Part shown: positions 1 to 11,440 of the stretch, piece by piece
Numbering within the stretch: position 1 is the first letter of the stretch
Layout: every line of letters starts with the position of its first letter
From: Tethya wilhelma
Lineage: Eukaryota > Porifera > Demospongiae > Tethyida > Tethyidae
Length of the DNA: 64,000 nucleotides
Assembly: GCA_964030475.1 (NCBI GenBank)
Contig: CAXIPT010000009.1
Span: 2,509,100 to 2,573,099 of the forward strand
Direction: 5' to 3'
Position numbers and translations under genes: made by a program
Notes under the pieces: generated by a model
What the model saw: the letters and a program-made list of their open reading frames with translations, nothing else
Database searches by the model: none
Told to the model about the DNA's origin: nothing

Positions 1-278
1 ATAGCATTAAGTACATGTCACTAAATTTTTTGAGCATTATATTATCTATTGTTACCGATACCATGGCATACTGTATAGCCAAAAAATTCAACAAGAAACA
101 AATTTGATCAGTATAGGATTTATAAGTTCAACTTAATACATGCATGGTGTACTGACGAAGTCTTATCTGCCTAGAATTATAAGCCTATCAATTTAAGTAC
201 TTGCAAAATTTCTGGCTGTACAGTACATGTTTATACATACCGTATTGGGTTGAGTGTCACCTCTCCGCACTCACATAA

Positions 279-304
279 TATGTATGTATGTATGTATGTA
301 TGTG
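279..304. repeat. TATG microsatellite
   Basis: A short run of TATG units. The surrounding ~500 bases (1-498) hold no coding region I can support. Confidence 0.9.
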
Positions 305-498
305 TGCCATAGCCCCGTTTACACGTACGGGTAATTCAGTTTAAACGAATGCGCATTAATGCGCTTTGGCTCGTTGTCACGTGTACCACAAACCACACTC
401 ATCTTTGTAGCGTGTAAACGCAAAACTGGATTGAAACCGGATTATTGACGTAACTTGGTGTGCATTAATTAGAGTGGAAAGATTTAGCAAGCAGAATT

Positions 499-1127
499 AT
501 CAACCCTTGGTGCGCATGCGCACCAGGGGTTATGGTAATCGTTTTGTCTGTGTGTGTGTGTGTGCGTGTGTGTTCCAACTATATCTCAAGAACGACAGCT
601 CCAGTCTCAGGCTTCAAAAGCGGCATACCAAGGTAAAATAATCGAGATAAAATTACACAAAGAATTCAACAAAAGCCTGTAAGTTCCTGAGATCTGAGGC
701 TTTTTAGCCTCTTTGAGCGCTAAGCTTCGAGGCCACACCCATAATTTTGGGGGACGAGCCTGAGCGAGCTTCATAGCATAGACAGTAGAAGCTTAGCTAC
801 TGATATGAAATGGCCTGAGGTCCTTTTACAAAGCAACAAAAGCCTATAGTTTCTGAAATCTGAGGCTTTTTAGCCTATCTGAGCTAAGCTTTGAGGCCAC
901 ACCCATGCATCCTGTTAAAATTTTGGAGCAAGCATGAGGAGCGAGCCTGAGCAAGTCCTATAGCATAGCTGCAGACCTGCTTATCAATACACACTCATCC
1001 AACTACATTATACAGAAATAACTATATAATATTAGACTACACAATAAACTGCTATAATATTATTATTATATCAAATACCATCAAAATACTTATAAGATTC
1101 AGTATATATGTACGCACCAAGGGTTGT
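499..1127. mobile_element. Small non-autonomous element with short terminal inverted repeats
   Basis: The left end begins CAACCCTTGGTGCG and the right end is its exact reverse complement CGCACCAAGGGTTG, giving a ~630-bp unit with no coding capacity. Inside are two imperfect direct copies (about 667-790 and 835-975) sharing 'gatctgaggctttttagcct', 'gaggccacaccca' and 'gagcctgag'. The left end also carries a GCGCATGCGC palindrome. This looks like a miniature inverted-repeat element with an internal tandem duplication; the superfamily is not recognised. Confidence 0.5.
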
Positions 1128-1883
1128 GCACCTTGGTGCCTTCATTCTTTTTTGCAAGCTAAACCACAGACAAAAGTAAGAGTTTATTTTGCGTATAAAT
1201 AGCTTTCCTGTTTTTCCTCGAGTGTATATATCTTGTGACAGAAAACCATCATTTTTTCGTGTTCTTGGATTGGTGCCTCAATTCAGGCAAAAAATTTCAG
1301 CACTAAAGTTTCGGCATGATTCTACAGACTTTTACAAATGATAGCTGCCTAACTAGTATCATTTTACCCGCTAAGTATCTCTAGCTAGCTCTAATTCACT
1401 TCTCAATTTGCTTTGGACTGTTTACAGTGAACCAGTTTAGCTCAATCCAGATTCAAACCGGTTTCAATCCACCTCTGGATGTGGATTGGGCCAATGCACT
1501 TTGAATGCATATTGGAGGGTGTTTACACACAATTTGTATTAATTTTGCGGAAGTTGAGGTTGCTATAATTATGTTATGTGTTCGATAGTGACATCAAAGT
1601 CTATATAATTAGTGTATAAAAGATAGTCTCTATACTGTTATCGTACCTATTGCATGTTTTGTTCATGTACTAGTACACATGATGACCTTTGCCAAAAATA
1701 TAAGGTAAACAGCAATACAGTAAAGGGTGCCAAATATTAGAAGATATATAATAATTATTATTATTGTGTGATAAATTTTTAACATTGACATTTCTATAAT
1801 TATGTAGCACTTTGCAGATGATTTGATTCGTAACTGTGCAGGCCATGATAACATGCAAAGTGTAGCGAGAAGAACACTACTAA

Positions 1884-2090
1884 GTGGGATCAACATTACC
1901 CATGCTCCTGTTCGCATATCGTTCAGTTGTTCAAGCCTCTACAAAAGAGAGTCCCTTTTCCTACTGCATGTATGGTCAGGATCTGAGGCTCCCCACCAGC
2001 CTACCATTGAACCAGTTACCATCCACGTACATAATATTATGGGTGAATCCAGACACAGATGATTATTGTTCTGAGTTGTTTGTTATTCTA
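1884..2090 (+). pseudogene. Ty3/gypsy-type retrotransposon integrase remnant
   Basis: A short reading stretch includes LLFAYRS, STKESPF and YGQDLRLPT. These match the segment that ends the integrase core of Ty3/gypsy elements (consensus-like FAYR..ST..SPF...YGR.PRLP). Only this C-terminal core piece is visible: I find no reverse transcriptase, gag or flanking LTRs, so it is a dead fragment. The flanks (1128-1880 and 2154-2728) show no other coding signal. Confidence 0.7.
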
Positions 2091-2728
2091 AGGAAGTCAA
2101 GGGAATTCGCTGGCAGGGACCATATCACACTGACAAACGCTATACCGGATTGAAGCTACTATATACTCCTACAAACGCTGAAATTCATTAAGTTTTGAAT
2201 GGGTAGGACTAAGAAGTAGACTATACATGGAAAGTAAAGCTGTTGCTGTTTCTACACAACTGCCGCCTCCTACTATTTCTTTCCACCCAGAAGGACCAAT
2301 AGCATGCAAGATCCTTGGCTCATTCAAGTGCTGGCCAATTTCATACAGACTGTAAGAATTTCAACTCAATATTGTATTCTATTGTGTTTTTCTTTGAATT
2401 AATGTGCATGAGTATATATTTATGTTTTGGTATGTTCTAATTACAGAACTTTGTAGACAAGTACCATCCTTAGGGAGGGGAATTGTAACATACCAGATGC
2501 AATATGCCATTAAGAATTGATTTTGTAGTAGCTAATGTGTGTGCTTAATTTTTGTCATTTTGAGCTCACAGTCAATGTACGATTATTTACGACATTGTCA
2601 AGTTTAGTACATGATATACAATGTTTCTCTTCACTCTGTAACAGGTTGGGTGTTGCACATTAGTCTACATATGTAATAGTGATCATGGTCTGCAATTATA
2701 TTGTTCATTGACAAAAAAAGTGCACGAA

Positions 2729-3171
2729 CAAGTAGTAAAAATTTCAAAAAAATAAAGAGTGTAGGAATGGGCAGTGCGGGAAAAAGTAATGAAACAAGGA
2801 ATGTCTCAATTTCGGCACATGACTACTTCATTTTTTATGCCCTATTGTAACGGTCCTTAGTATAGAATAGTTTTGCAATTTAACCGTAATTATTATTACT
2901 AAGCAGGTTGTCCAACTATGATACTTTAAATTTAATACTTCATATTCCTACCTAACCAATTGGAAACAATTTGAATCTATAAACTTGAAACTATGATAGT
3001 ACAGATCGATATCATTGCATGTATTTAGGTTACAAGATGATGAGGAATAATAAAAAAAAGGGAAAAAAATGAAGTACTCATGTGCCGAAATTGAGACATT
3101 CCTTGTTTCATTACTTTTTCCCGCACTGCCCATTCCTACACTCTTTATTTTTTTGAAATTTTTACTACTTG
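2729..3171. mobile_element. Fold-back MITE, reference copy (family A)
   Basis: Two ~103-bp arms in inverted orientation (about 2729-2832 and 3069-3171) are nearly identical: caagtagtaaaaatttc at the left, gaaatttttactacttg at the right. Each contains GTAGGAATGGGCAGTGC and TCGGCACATGACTACTTC blocks. The ~235-bp middle is AT-rich and non-coding. The near-perfect arm match suggests recent origin or conversion. No target-site duplication is clear. Relatives occur at 3708, 5840, 7738, 8268, 18757 and 49062. Confidence 0.85.
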
Positions 3172-3707
3172 TATTATACTGACACAGCACACAATTCTTG
3201 TATTTTGCTGCAGTCTGATAATAGTTATGCCAAATATCTACACATGCATGGACTTACTTGCTAGTTAGACTCTTGAATATTCACTGATACTCACCAGATC
3301 TACACTAGCTGCATGTGCCTTTTATAAGGTCACATAAACTGCAACTGTGTAAACAACAGATATGGCTATGTACAGTTTATTCTACAATGACATCACAAAT
3401 TCTAGGTCAATTGAATTGAAGGATATTGATTTCCTACAACACAATAGTATTATACATGTGCTATAGCATAATTATATTGATGATAATCTATCAAGGCCTA
3501 CTTTCATGTACAGCACATCAATATAGTTTTCCGAGTATATGTACATGCATGCAAGACTCCAGACTGGCTATTTTTCTTTTCATTTATGCTCAAAGAATGC
3601 ATGGCCCTATTATGCCTATTATGTTTCTCAGTTGTCTATTATGCTATGAACCGAAGCACAAACAAATTGAAAGATCATAATAATTTATTATGTGTTTCTA
3701 CTAATAT

Positions 3708-3812
3708 ATAGTAAAAATTTTATAAAAATTAGAAGTGTAGGAATGGGCAGTGCTGTAAAAAGCCAGGTAACAAGGCAAGTCTCTGAATTTCGGCACATGA
3801 CTACTTCATTTC
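3708..3812 (+). mobile_element. Solo arm of MITE family A
   Basis: A single arm with tagtaaaaattttataaaaa, GTAGGAATGGGCAGTGC and TTTCGGCACATGACTACTTC. No inverted partner is found before the CA repeat and gap at 3841, so the other arm was lost or lies in the gap. Confidence 0.75.
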
Positions 3813-3840
3813 ATTTGCAAGTTTGAATTCCATCATTATT

Positions 3841-3841
3841 N

Positions 3842-3876
<35 letters not shown>
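3841..3876. repeat. Assembly gap (one N) plus CA microsatellite
   Basis: N at 3841 is followed by a pure CA run. The next ~940 bases (3877-4818) are AT-rich with no gene that I can support. Confidence 0.9.
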
Positions 3877-3878
<2 letters not shown>

Positions 3879-4818
3879 CAAACTGCCACATGCACTCATG
3901 CCGTGAGGCTAAAAATCCAAGGCACAATAATTAGCAATCTCTCTATACCCCAACTAATGGAATTATAATGTGTCAATATTATTGAGGCTATAATTTAATT
4001 AGATTTCTCTCCCAGCTGACACCATGTTGTTGTTGTGGTGGTGGTAATAGTTGACATAAGAACAATAATATTATTTTAAGTTCTTCTTAACTTTGTTGTT
4101 TGTTTTGGGGAATGTTGCAAGTATGCATGTATATAGCTGTACATATATACGTGTATACGTGCATATGTGCACGTGTAGTTCTCCCAAATTATCTGAGCAT
4201 AGTATCTATAGTGTGTGCCAAAAGAATAAGAGCAATAATTATTGCTTGCATATTTTTTTTTTTTTAATAAATAAAATTTTAAAAATTCAGGTAACAATGA
4301 GCATGCATGGAAACTTTCCTAATTAAAATCAATGACATGCTATGCAGCTGTAACAATGTCATAATAATATTATTAATTTTACTACTATGATGTTTAGTTA
4401 TTAGCTATAAATGAGCACGTACAAACAATTTATAACTCTTTAGCAATTACTAGATCAAAAGTGTTGTTCACAACTATCCTATGATCCTATATGGCACTAC
4501 TTTATAACCCATTTCAATAGTGAAATTCACTGTTCTGATCATTCTGTCTGTGTGCATGTCCTTGTTCACCCTATTCTCCTTCATCCTTCTACAGCTTCTA
4601 GCTAGTGTCAGTTGCAAGAGCTTACAGTTTTGCGGCATATTGTGACAATTAAATATAATATATTGTCACATTAATTAATTTTAATACCAGTATTGTTTTA
4701 CATTACTTTACTCACAGAATACATCAGTCAAGCTAGAGATGTATTAATTTGCTATAGAGTCAAAATTCCACCTTCAAATCGCAGAAGTCACCATGCAGTA
4801 AGCATAATTATAATGTTA

Positions 4819-6241
4819 TCATACGTACGGTAGTACGTATAGTAGGAATGGGCCGAATGTCCCATAGGCACAATACAAAATGTCTATAATCATAAAAATC
4901 TAACAAAACAAAATTGAGTCTTCAAACTTGCTCACAGTCTCTCACTGACAGATTACCAATTGTATGCAAGGCCTAAAACTCACAGAACCTTTCGTCAGCA
5001 CTCGTAGAGAGAGCTAGTGGGAAGCCACAATAGTGCCATTTTTGTTCTGCTAACGTACTTAGGCCACACCAAGTCGATTATATGTTTCTCGGATCCGGCG
5101 GGTCACATTTTTTGGCAAAATGGAAAAAAATGTAAATTATATTCATGATGGGTGTGGCTACTTACTTCGCTCCAGCTCTTGGTTCGTGCATCAGTTGGGC
5201 CATTTTTCCTTTTAAAAATAGTTTGGAGGTCATAGCTACTGCTAAACAAGCAGTTGAGTTGTAGCTAACTAGCTAAAATTAGTGTTTTTAAGACAAAATC
5301 ATCGTAGTGCACTCGTAAACGCACGCGCATGCGCACTGAAATGCAATCAAATTATTAATGGTTATTAATTATATTTTTATTTTTTTGCCTGCCTGCCGGG
5401 TCAGGAAGTTTCTACAGGCAATCCGAGAAACATAAAATTAAGTTGGTGTGGCCTTACTTACGTACTTACGTACTTTCTAACTGACTTACTTGAAAAGCAT
5501 TTCCAGAGAACCAGAAAGTGTTGAGCCAACTTTGACAGCACAAAGTAACTCCTTTTCATAGGTACTACATTCCTTGATACTCGTTTTCATCACAAATAAG
5601 CCTAAACAAAAACTAGAAAGCTTTGAAACTTAGAGTATAAATTCATGTACTTCAATGTAGCCATCTTCCTGTAGGTAGAGTTCAAAGGTCATCCACGTGG
5701 CATTAAACGCGCATGCGCATAAGCTGCTCAAGCAGCCAATGTAGTTGCTTCTCAGATAACTCAAGCTTTTTATAGGGACTAACCAGTCTCTGATAGTCTC
5801 TTTACTGTAGTGTTGAAAAAAGTGAATGAACAAGTAGTAAAAATTTCAAAAAAATAAGTAGTGTAGGAATGGGCAGTGCATTAAAAAGTATTGGAACAAG
5901 GAATGGTCCCAATTTCAGCACATGACTACTTCATTTTTGTGCCCAAGTCTTGGCTGGTATTAATCTAATCATGCATGCTATACTTTATTCCACTTTTTAG
6001 CCAAGTGATAAGATTGGCAGGAATTTGAACCATGTGATAAAAATTAATGTGATACTGATAAGCTATTCAAGTACAGATCATTCTTTGAACCATTTACGAC
6101 AATAATAGCTATGCATGAGGGATAAAAATGAAAATGAAGTAGTCATGTGCCGAAATTGGGACCATTCCTTGTTCCAATACTTTTTAATGCACTGCCCATT
6201 CCTACACTACTTATTTTTTTGAAATTTTTACTACTTGTAGA
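4819..6241 (+). mobile_element. Composite ~1-kb transposon, copy 1, with a nested insertion
   Basis: This closely matches 48442-49448. Both begin atcatacgtacggtagtacg, continue through shared blocks (agtgggaagccacaatagtg, aaacaaaaactagaaagctt, atccacgtggcatta), and end in a family-A fold-back unit (here about 5838-6240). Without the 5058-5457 insert the two copies are about the same length (~1.0 kb). No transposase reading frame is present, so it is non-autonomous. It carries a GCGCATGCGC palindrome at 5709-5718. Confidence 0.8.
5058..5457. mobile_element. Nested MITE inside composite element copy 1
   Basis: Terminal inverted repeats GGCCACACCAA / TTGGTGTGGCC extend imperfectly inward through 'tatgtttctcggat' and 'atccgagaaacata'. 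TTA flanks both ends (tacTTA-GGCC ... GGCC-TTActt), consistent with a 3-bp (or TA) target duplication. The homologous site near 48680 lacks the insert, so this is an independent later insertion. It includes another GCGCATGCGC palindrome (5325-5334). Confidence 0.85.
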
Positions 6242-6423
6242 TTATAATCATACTGCATGTCCCATGCATCTGCATAAGCATTCATAATATATTGTTATAT
6301 TTTTCACCAAAGCAAACCTTCTTGTCATTTCAATGTCATTATATTGCTTTACAGTTTAACAGTTTAATTCTACCTACTATTGTTACACAGTAATAATTAT
6401 TCACTATAAATAGTGATTCTCAA

Positions 6424-7279
6424 ATTCACTGAATGTAAATCTCCAGTAATTCAACTGTGATGTCTTCATCATCAGTCTGTTGGTCACCACAAATACGAAC
6501 TTCAATATTGTCACTAGTGGGGGAGGGAAGTTGAATACTGAACCAAGGTGGTGTGTTGAATGTGCAGCATTGACTAGTAGATGTGCACCCTTGTCCATCC
6601 CAGAGAGGTTCAGTGTAGTGGGTATGCATGAAATTAGGCCCAAAATGTCCAGCCTCACAGAAATAGTTAGATCCCACATAGGAGGGTGGTTGTGTTCCAA
6701 ATCTGGAATCATCGGGAGCAGCACAGGGACATATGTATGGGTAAAAATTGGGCATTGAAAGTAGATTAGCTTCAGTCATACCAGCTGCAAAGGTCCAGAT
6801 GTGTTTACGAGGACCACTTCCATGAGTCACACTGAGACCATCAACATAGTTGTCATCTGCTGTGCCAGTGTGTTGCATGAGGTGAGCAGGCAAAAGCATC
6901 TGTTGAAGTGCATTGATAGCCAATGGCTCTACCACACACCTTGCTATAGTGAAAGTCATTTGTAGGAAATATCACTGGCACACAGCCACTACTTGTTGCA
7001 GGTCGTCCACATGATCTGATTGAAGTGTATTCTCTCCATGCTGATGGACACTGCTGTGAGGGATCACTCATGTTAAGGGAGGCTACTTTCATCCACAGTC
7101 CAGGCCCACAAGCTGGAACAATTTTAGACAGCAAGTATAACTGTTGCACTGATGTTTAGTCTTACATCATCTCTGACCTGGTATAAAGTGCAGGTGGCTT
7201 CTCTGTCTCCTGGTAGAATACTGATGGAGGTGGTTTCTTGAGAAAAGGCTCCAAGAAATGTTAGAATTGCGGAGCACAT
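6424..7279 (-). CDS. Secreted cysteine-rich protein of the 'GLSVTHG' family, with one frame break
   Basis: Exon 1 (7279..7166) starts MCSAILTFLGAFSQ, a signal-peptide-like N terminus, and ends at a GTAAG donor. Exon 2 (from 7140, phase 0) encodes CGPGLWMKVASLNMSD, QQCPSAWREY, VCGRAIGYQ, then in another frame NYVDGLSVTHGSG, HIWTFAAG, CTFNTPPWF and ELLEIYIQ. I recognise this layout from uncharacterised secreted proteins that are numerous in sponges and cnidarians; no function is known to me. The many cysteines suggest an extracellular disulfide-bonded protein. The frame changes between DAFA (~6895) and DDNYVDG (~6855) with no splice sites there, so it is either a pseudogene or carries a sequence error. 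Confidence 0.7.
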
Positions 7280-7737
7280 TTTTTGATTCACTGTTAGAGC
7301 ATGCCTTCTTGTAGTGCCTAGTACTGTCAGTACGTTCGAGTCAGTAGTTTTTATTTTGCACTCTTCCTGTGTTGGTATGTTGTGCCGTACACAATGCTAT
7401 CACCCATTGGTCATAATCATTACTAATGAATCCATGACTAATGACCCATATCAAGATTAACATCTGACATGTTCAAATTCATCTTGGCATGCATGCATGG
7501 GGTCCAAGTTGAGTAAGTAATCTGGGGAAATTCCCTCGATTCCAGGCTGCTTTTCACATGTAATGTTTATATGTGCTTATGCTAAAAATGATTATATAGT
7601 AACCAACTATACCAATACATATATCTTTGCTTATAATATTATTTTATGCAAAGTGGTATGAACATGCTCCAATGTTGTCCAGTGTCTGCATGAGTCAGTC
7701 AAATTTGTTGAGAAGTTTACTGGAATTAATGGATGCA

Positions 7738-8150
7738 TGAAGTAGTCATGTGCCGAAATTGAGACACACCTTATTCCAATACTTTTTATCGCACTGCCCA
7801 TTCCTATACTACTTATTTTTTTGAAATTTTTCAAATTACTTGTTCATTCACTTTTTTCAACACTACAGTGTGGAAACTATTAGAGACTGGTTAGTCCTTA
7901 CAAAAAGCTTGAGTAGCAGCTATATGCACTACATTAAATGGAAGAGACTATAATGCATATGTGCATAATAATGCCATGTGGATAATGACCTTTGAACTCT
8001 ACAAGAAGATGGCTACATTGAAGCAAGAGTTCATAATTATGGACTCTTGATTGAAGTACATGAATTTATACTCTCAGTTTCAAACTTTCTAGTTTTTGTT
8101 TAGGCTTATTTGTCAGTGATGAAAACGAGTATCAAGGAATGTAGTACCTA
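7738..8150 (-). mobile_element. Composite transposon, inverted 5'-truncated copy 3
   Basis: Read on the minus strand it runs from aaaacgagtatcaaggaatg through the 'aaactagaaagctt'-like region into one family-A arm (7738-7846). It matches 5575-5940 of copy 1. The first ~500 bp and the second arm are missing. Confidence 0.75.
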
Positions 8151-8215
8151 GCCTCGTTCCCAGGCTCCTCCCAGCTCTTCAAGTTACACGTTGAAAAGCG
8201 GGAGGGCCTGGTAAC
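8149..8215 (+). mobile_element. Fragment of a 'tagcctcg' MITE
   Basis: The stretch cctagcctcgttcccaggct has the same end as the short elements at 38668-38766 and 41935-41961. The opposite end is not convincing here. Confidence 0.4.
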
Positions 8216-8267
8216 TTTCAAACATTTGCATGTACTTATAATTATTCAAATAATATTACACAAGTAG

Positions 8268-8372
8268 TAAAAATTTCATAAAAATAACAGGTGTAGGAAT
8301 GGGCAATGCTTCAAAAAGTGATGAAAGTAACATGAAACAAGCGATGTCTCAATTTTGGCACATGACTACTTC
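8268..8372 (+). mobile_element. Solo arm of MITE family A
   Basis: acaagtagtaaaaatttc, GTAGGAATGGGCAATGC and GGCACATGACTACTTC mark a single arm with no inverted partner nearby. The interval 8373-8740 holds an AAC repeat (8676-8700) and no gene. Confidence 0.75.
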
Positions 8373-8748
8373 ATTTGTGATCTTGTTGTTTCCCTTATCC
8401 TGTTCTTATCATTCAAATTAATAATTCTGTGATTACATGGCTGTAATCCAAATGGTTCAAATTCATGCCTGCAGCTGGCCAAATCAGTTGGCTGATTGAT
8501 GTAATTTGTATCAGCACAAAGGTAATTGTGAACCTTTGGGGGGGAAAAAATGACTACTTAATAATTATAATCATAAGCAAATTAAGATCTCAGTAATAAT
8601 AATGAACACTATTAATTCAATTTTGTAGTTTTAGCACTTTATCTAGTATAACAAAAGACAACTACTGTAATAAAAACAACAACAACAACAACAACAAAAA
8701 CATATTCATGTATCTACAGACTACTATATAGCAAACTAACTACACACT

Positions 8749-8749
8749 N

Positions 8750-8813
<64 letters not shown>

Positions 8814-8895
8814 ATGTGTGTGTGTATGTGTACATGTGTTTGTGTGTTTGTGTTTGTGTTTGTGTGTGGGTGTGAGTGGGTATGGAAGCATGTGT
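8749..8895. repeat. Gap (N) and long TG microsatellite
   Basis: N at 8749 is followed by ~60 bp of pure TG and then degenerate TG/TTTG units to ~8895. The tract lies in or after the last visible intron of the IgGFc-like gene, whose 3' end is probably beyond it. Poly-HT reading frames across it are artefacts. Confidence 0.9.
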
Positions 8896-8945
8896 GTGGG
8901 TGTGCATGCATGCTTTACATTTAAGCAATATCATTAAAGACATAC

Positions 8946-10544
8946 TAAATTTGTAGCTGATTCCTCCTGTTTGTATGTATTTTGGCTGTTCAACACTATA
9001 GTAATGACGATCATGCCCATAATGATGATATTGGAAATATCCAAAAGCAATTAGTCCAACTTTAGCTTCTAAATTTTCATGGTAAGCATATATTCTGGAT
9101 CTCCTTGTTGCATAAAAGGAAATTCGATTGCCTACAGCATATCCACATATTTCATTGTGATCGCAGTATAGTTCTGTCCATGTAAAGTTTGATAGTCTTC
9201 GAGCAGGTCTGTCTGGTAGTGTTGCCTCTATTATGATACTTTCAGGTTGATAATATTGAGATTCAACAAATAGATATATATAGAAGCTATGATAATTAGG
9301 GATCCTAGGATCATGATTATAATCATAGTCATTGAAATAGTTCCAATAGATATCATGATAATAATAGTAATCATTGTTCAAAAGCAAAAGGTTGTTGCTG
9401 TAGTGTGTAACTGGTAATATCATTATTAAATTGTATTGGCCAATAACCAAAATAGGTGAAAATGATTGCAAGAAACAATACTTTCTTGGTCCTCTGTTTA
9501 GGTTAACAAAATTTTCTCCTTCCATCAAGTGGTGGAATTCAGGTTGTGAATAGCTTGTACAGTTAACTGAAAGGTTGGTTAAATCATAAGCAGCTATCAC
9601 AATGAGATTTGTAGTAAAACGATCAAAATAATAATCATCATCTCCCACTATGAAGGTATCCCCCCAGGTTACTGATGGTAGTTGCTGTTCTATTAACTGA
9701 TCGCAATAATCCATGTAATAAACCGAATGTGTACAGTAATATTTTTCAGCAATAACAAAGAATGAAACTGGTTTGCTTGTTGTTATTTTACTGGTGGCAC
9801 TTATTTCAAGCAAAAATGTTTGCAAACTGTTCAAGACCAATGTTGTTGATGGCGTAGTTACTGCAGTATTGTCTTCACATGCTACAATAAGAACTAAGCT
9901 GTTTAATCTAGTGTTTATTCCATAGTAAGTGTATTCATTGACTCCCAGATCAGTACACGCATTACTAAGAAATAGTCACCTGAAGAGCCAATGGCATGTG
10001 TGTTATATGTAATATTTGATAATCCATAAACAGTAATCTTTTTATCTCCGTGAGCTCTTATGTGGATTCCTTTATTTTGGTCAGTGAGATTTCCTGATTC
10101 AACTTCTAGAGAGTTAGGCAATACAACAACTGTATAGTTGTGGTTAGTAGCAACAGCTGTAATGTTGAAGCCACTGTGAGGAGCTGAAATGGTGAAGGTC
10201 ACTGGATCTGGATCATTTGTTGTTATGTGTAAGCTAATTTCAGTTTCATTGATGGTTTCATACCGTGGAACTCGAACAAATCCAACGTAAAATTCACTCG
10301 CATAACTTTCATACATAATATCTGTAAGTGTGTATGATTGTTTAATGCAAGTAAAAAGACAATAATTGTTGGTTAAAGATATACTGCATGCACTGTAACA
10401 GTTATGAGTGATCTAGTGAACTTATCTGTCTTATACTCATTGAGACTTACTTCTTCCTTGTTGCTGCGAATCAACAATATCATGAAATGAAATCAACAAC
10501 GATAGCACAAACAACCATGTCTTTCCAAGTAAAACTGTTCTCAT
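8946..10544 (-). CDS. IgGFc-binding protein N-terminal domain protein, partial
   Basis: Exon 1 (10544..10451) encodes MRTVLLGKTWLFVLSLLISF, a clear signal peptide, and splices in phase 1 to 10321. The mature part follows the IgGFc-binding (FCGBP N-terminal) domain order: VTFTISAP, KGIHIRAHGDKKITVYG, NSLVLIVACEDNTAVTTP, ITTSKPVSFFV, YCDQLIEQQLPSVTWGDTF. Such domains occur in secreted, mucin-associated proteins; here a surface or mucus role is inferred. The frame changes near 9965 between GDYFLVM and CTDLGVNEY; the only possible 'intron' there would be 15 bases, so a 1-nt indel is likelier. The visible coding ends at a GTATG donor (8945) and the rest lies toward the gap at 8749. The start is divergent from the receptor gene. 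Confidence 0.82.
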
Positions 10545-11440
10545 TGTAGATCTCTATATAAATTCTGATGTCTTCAAAGGTACAATTTTTCAAGTATTGT
10601 AATTATAATTTTATCACTTGACTGCTCTATTTTTATCTGCTTCAGTAATATTATGTCATGCATGGATATCTGTTGATATGTATATATACAGTACATGATT
10701 TTGTTTTATAAGTTGTTCATTAGTTTTGTATACATTAACCTTATTTGGTCATTTGCCCATAAGATGAGTTTGTGTATGTGTAATCAAGTGTGATCTAATG
10801 CCATCACTCACAGCGTAACTTGTCAATACTAGTTTCTTGTCATAGGTCACTTAATTTTCTGCTCTTGAAGTTACTTGTATGAACACACATTATTGTCCTA
10901 GCTCATAGTAATTATATGACATTAATTTAACTGTACTATTTAAGCTGCTCATTCACATGTTTTTCTATTGTTATAACCCACCCCCTCTTGCATTTATAGT
11001 GCTGTTGTCTATACAATCTTGAGTGAGGAATATTGTAGTTATTGCTGAATATATACTGGCGATGTGTGTATAATTATTATTGTTATTCAGGTTCATNTGA
11101 CTTGGTAGTAAGTAGCTACTTTAGCTTTTCCTTCTTTTCTTAGAAATGTTTTTGTTTTTCTATTGTGTGTTTTTGAATTCCTTTCTGCATGGGCCCCCCA
11201 AGTTTACAAAAAAAATTTAACAATCCATTTATTCACAAAGATTGATTCCCATTCCTTGTATTTCCTGGTGTCTGAAGCTAAAAATTGAGCTTCTTGTTCA
11301 GTAGGGGTTAACTTGATTGTACTTTGACCCCCATTTAATGCGCATGCGCAGTAACCGACTCATTGTTATTGCAACCCAGTGTATATACTGGTAAGGAGTT
11401 GTCCACTCTAGGTAAGACTGAAAAGGCAGTGAAATCCAAG
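10545..11440. other. Divergent intergenic region with a gap
   Basis: About 900 bp between the minus-strand IgGFc-like gene and the plus-strand receptor gene. It has an N at 11097 and is AT-rich, with no open frame of note. The GCGCATGCGC palindrome near the right end is listed separately. Confidence 0.7.
11340..11349. promoter_or_regulatory. NRF1-like palindrome upstream of the receptor gene
   Basis: GCGCATGCGC starts 101 bp before the receptor start codon. It matches the palindromic NRF1 site known from animal promoters (established knowledge). A role here is inferred from position, and the same word recurs near other gene starts in the window. Confidence 0.45.

Noticed and set aside
8740..8935. 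Poly-His/Thr protein extension of the IgGFc-like gene
   Set aside because: It is translation of a TG microsatellite after a good GTATG donor; the coding part most likely ends at that donor.
9965..9981. A 15-base intron in the IgGFc-like gene
   Set aside because: GTG...TAG would restore phase but is far too short for the spliceosome; an indel is more plausible.
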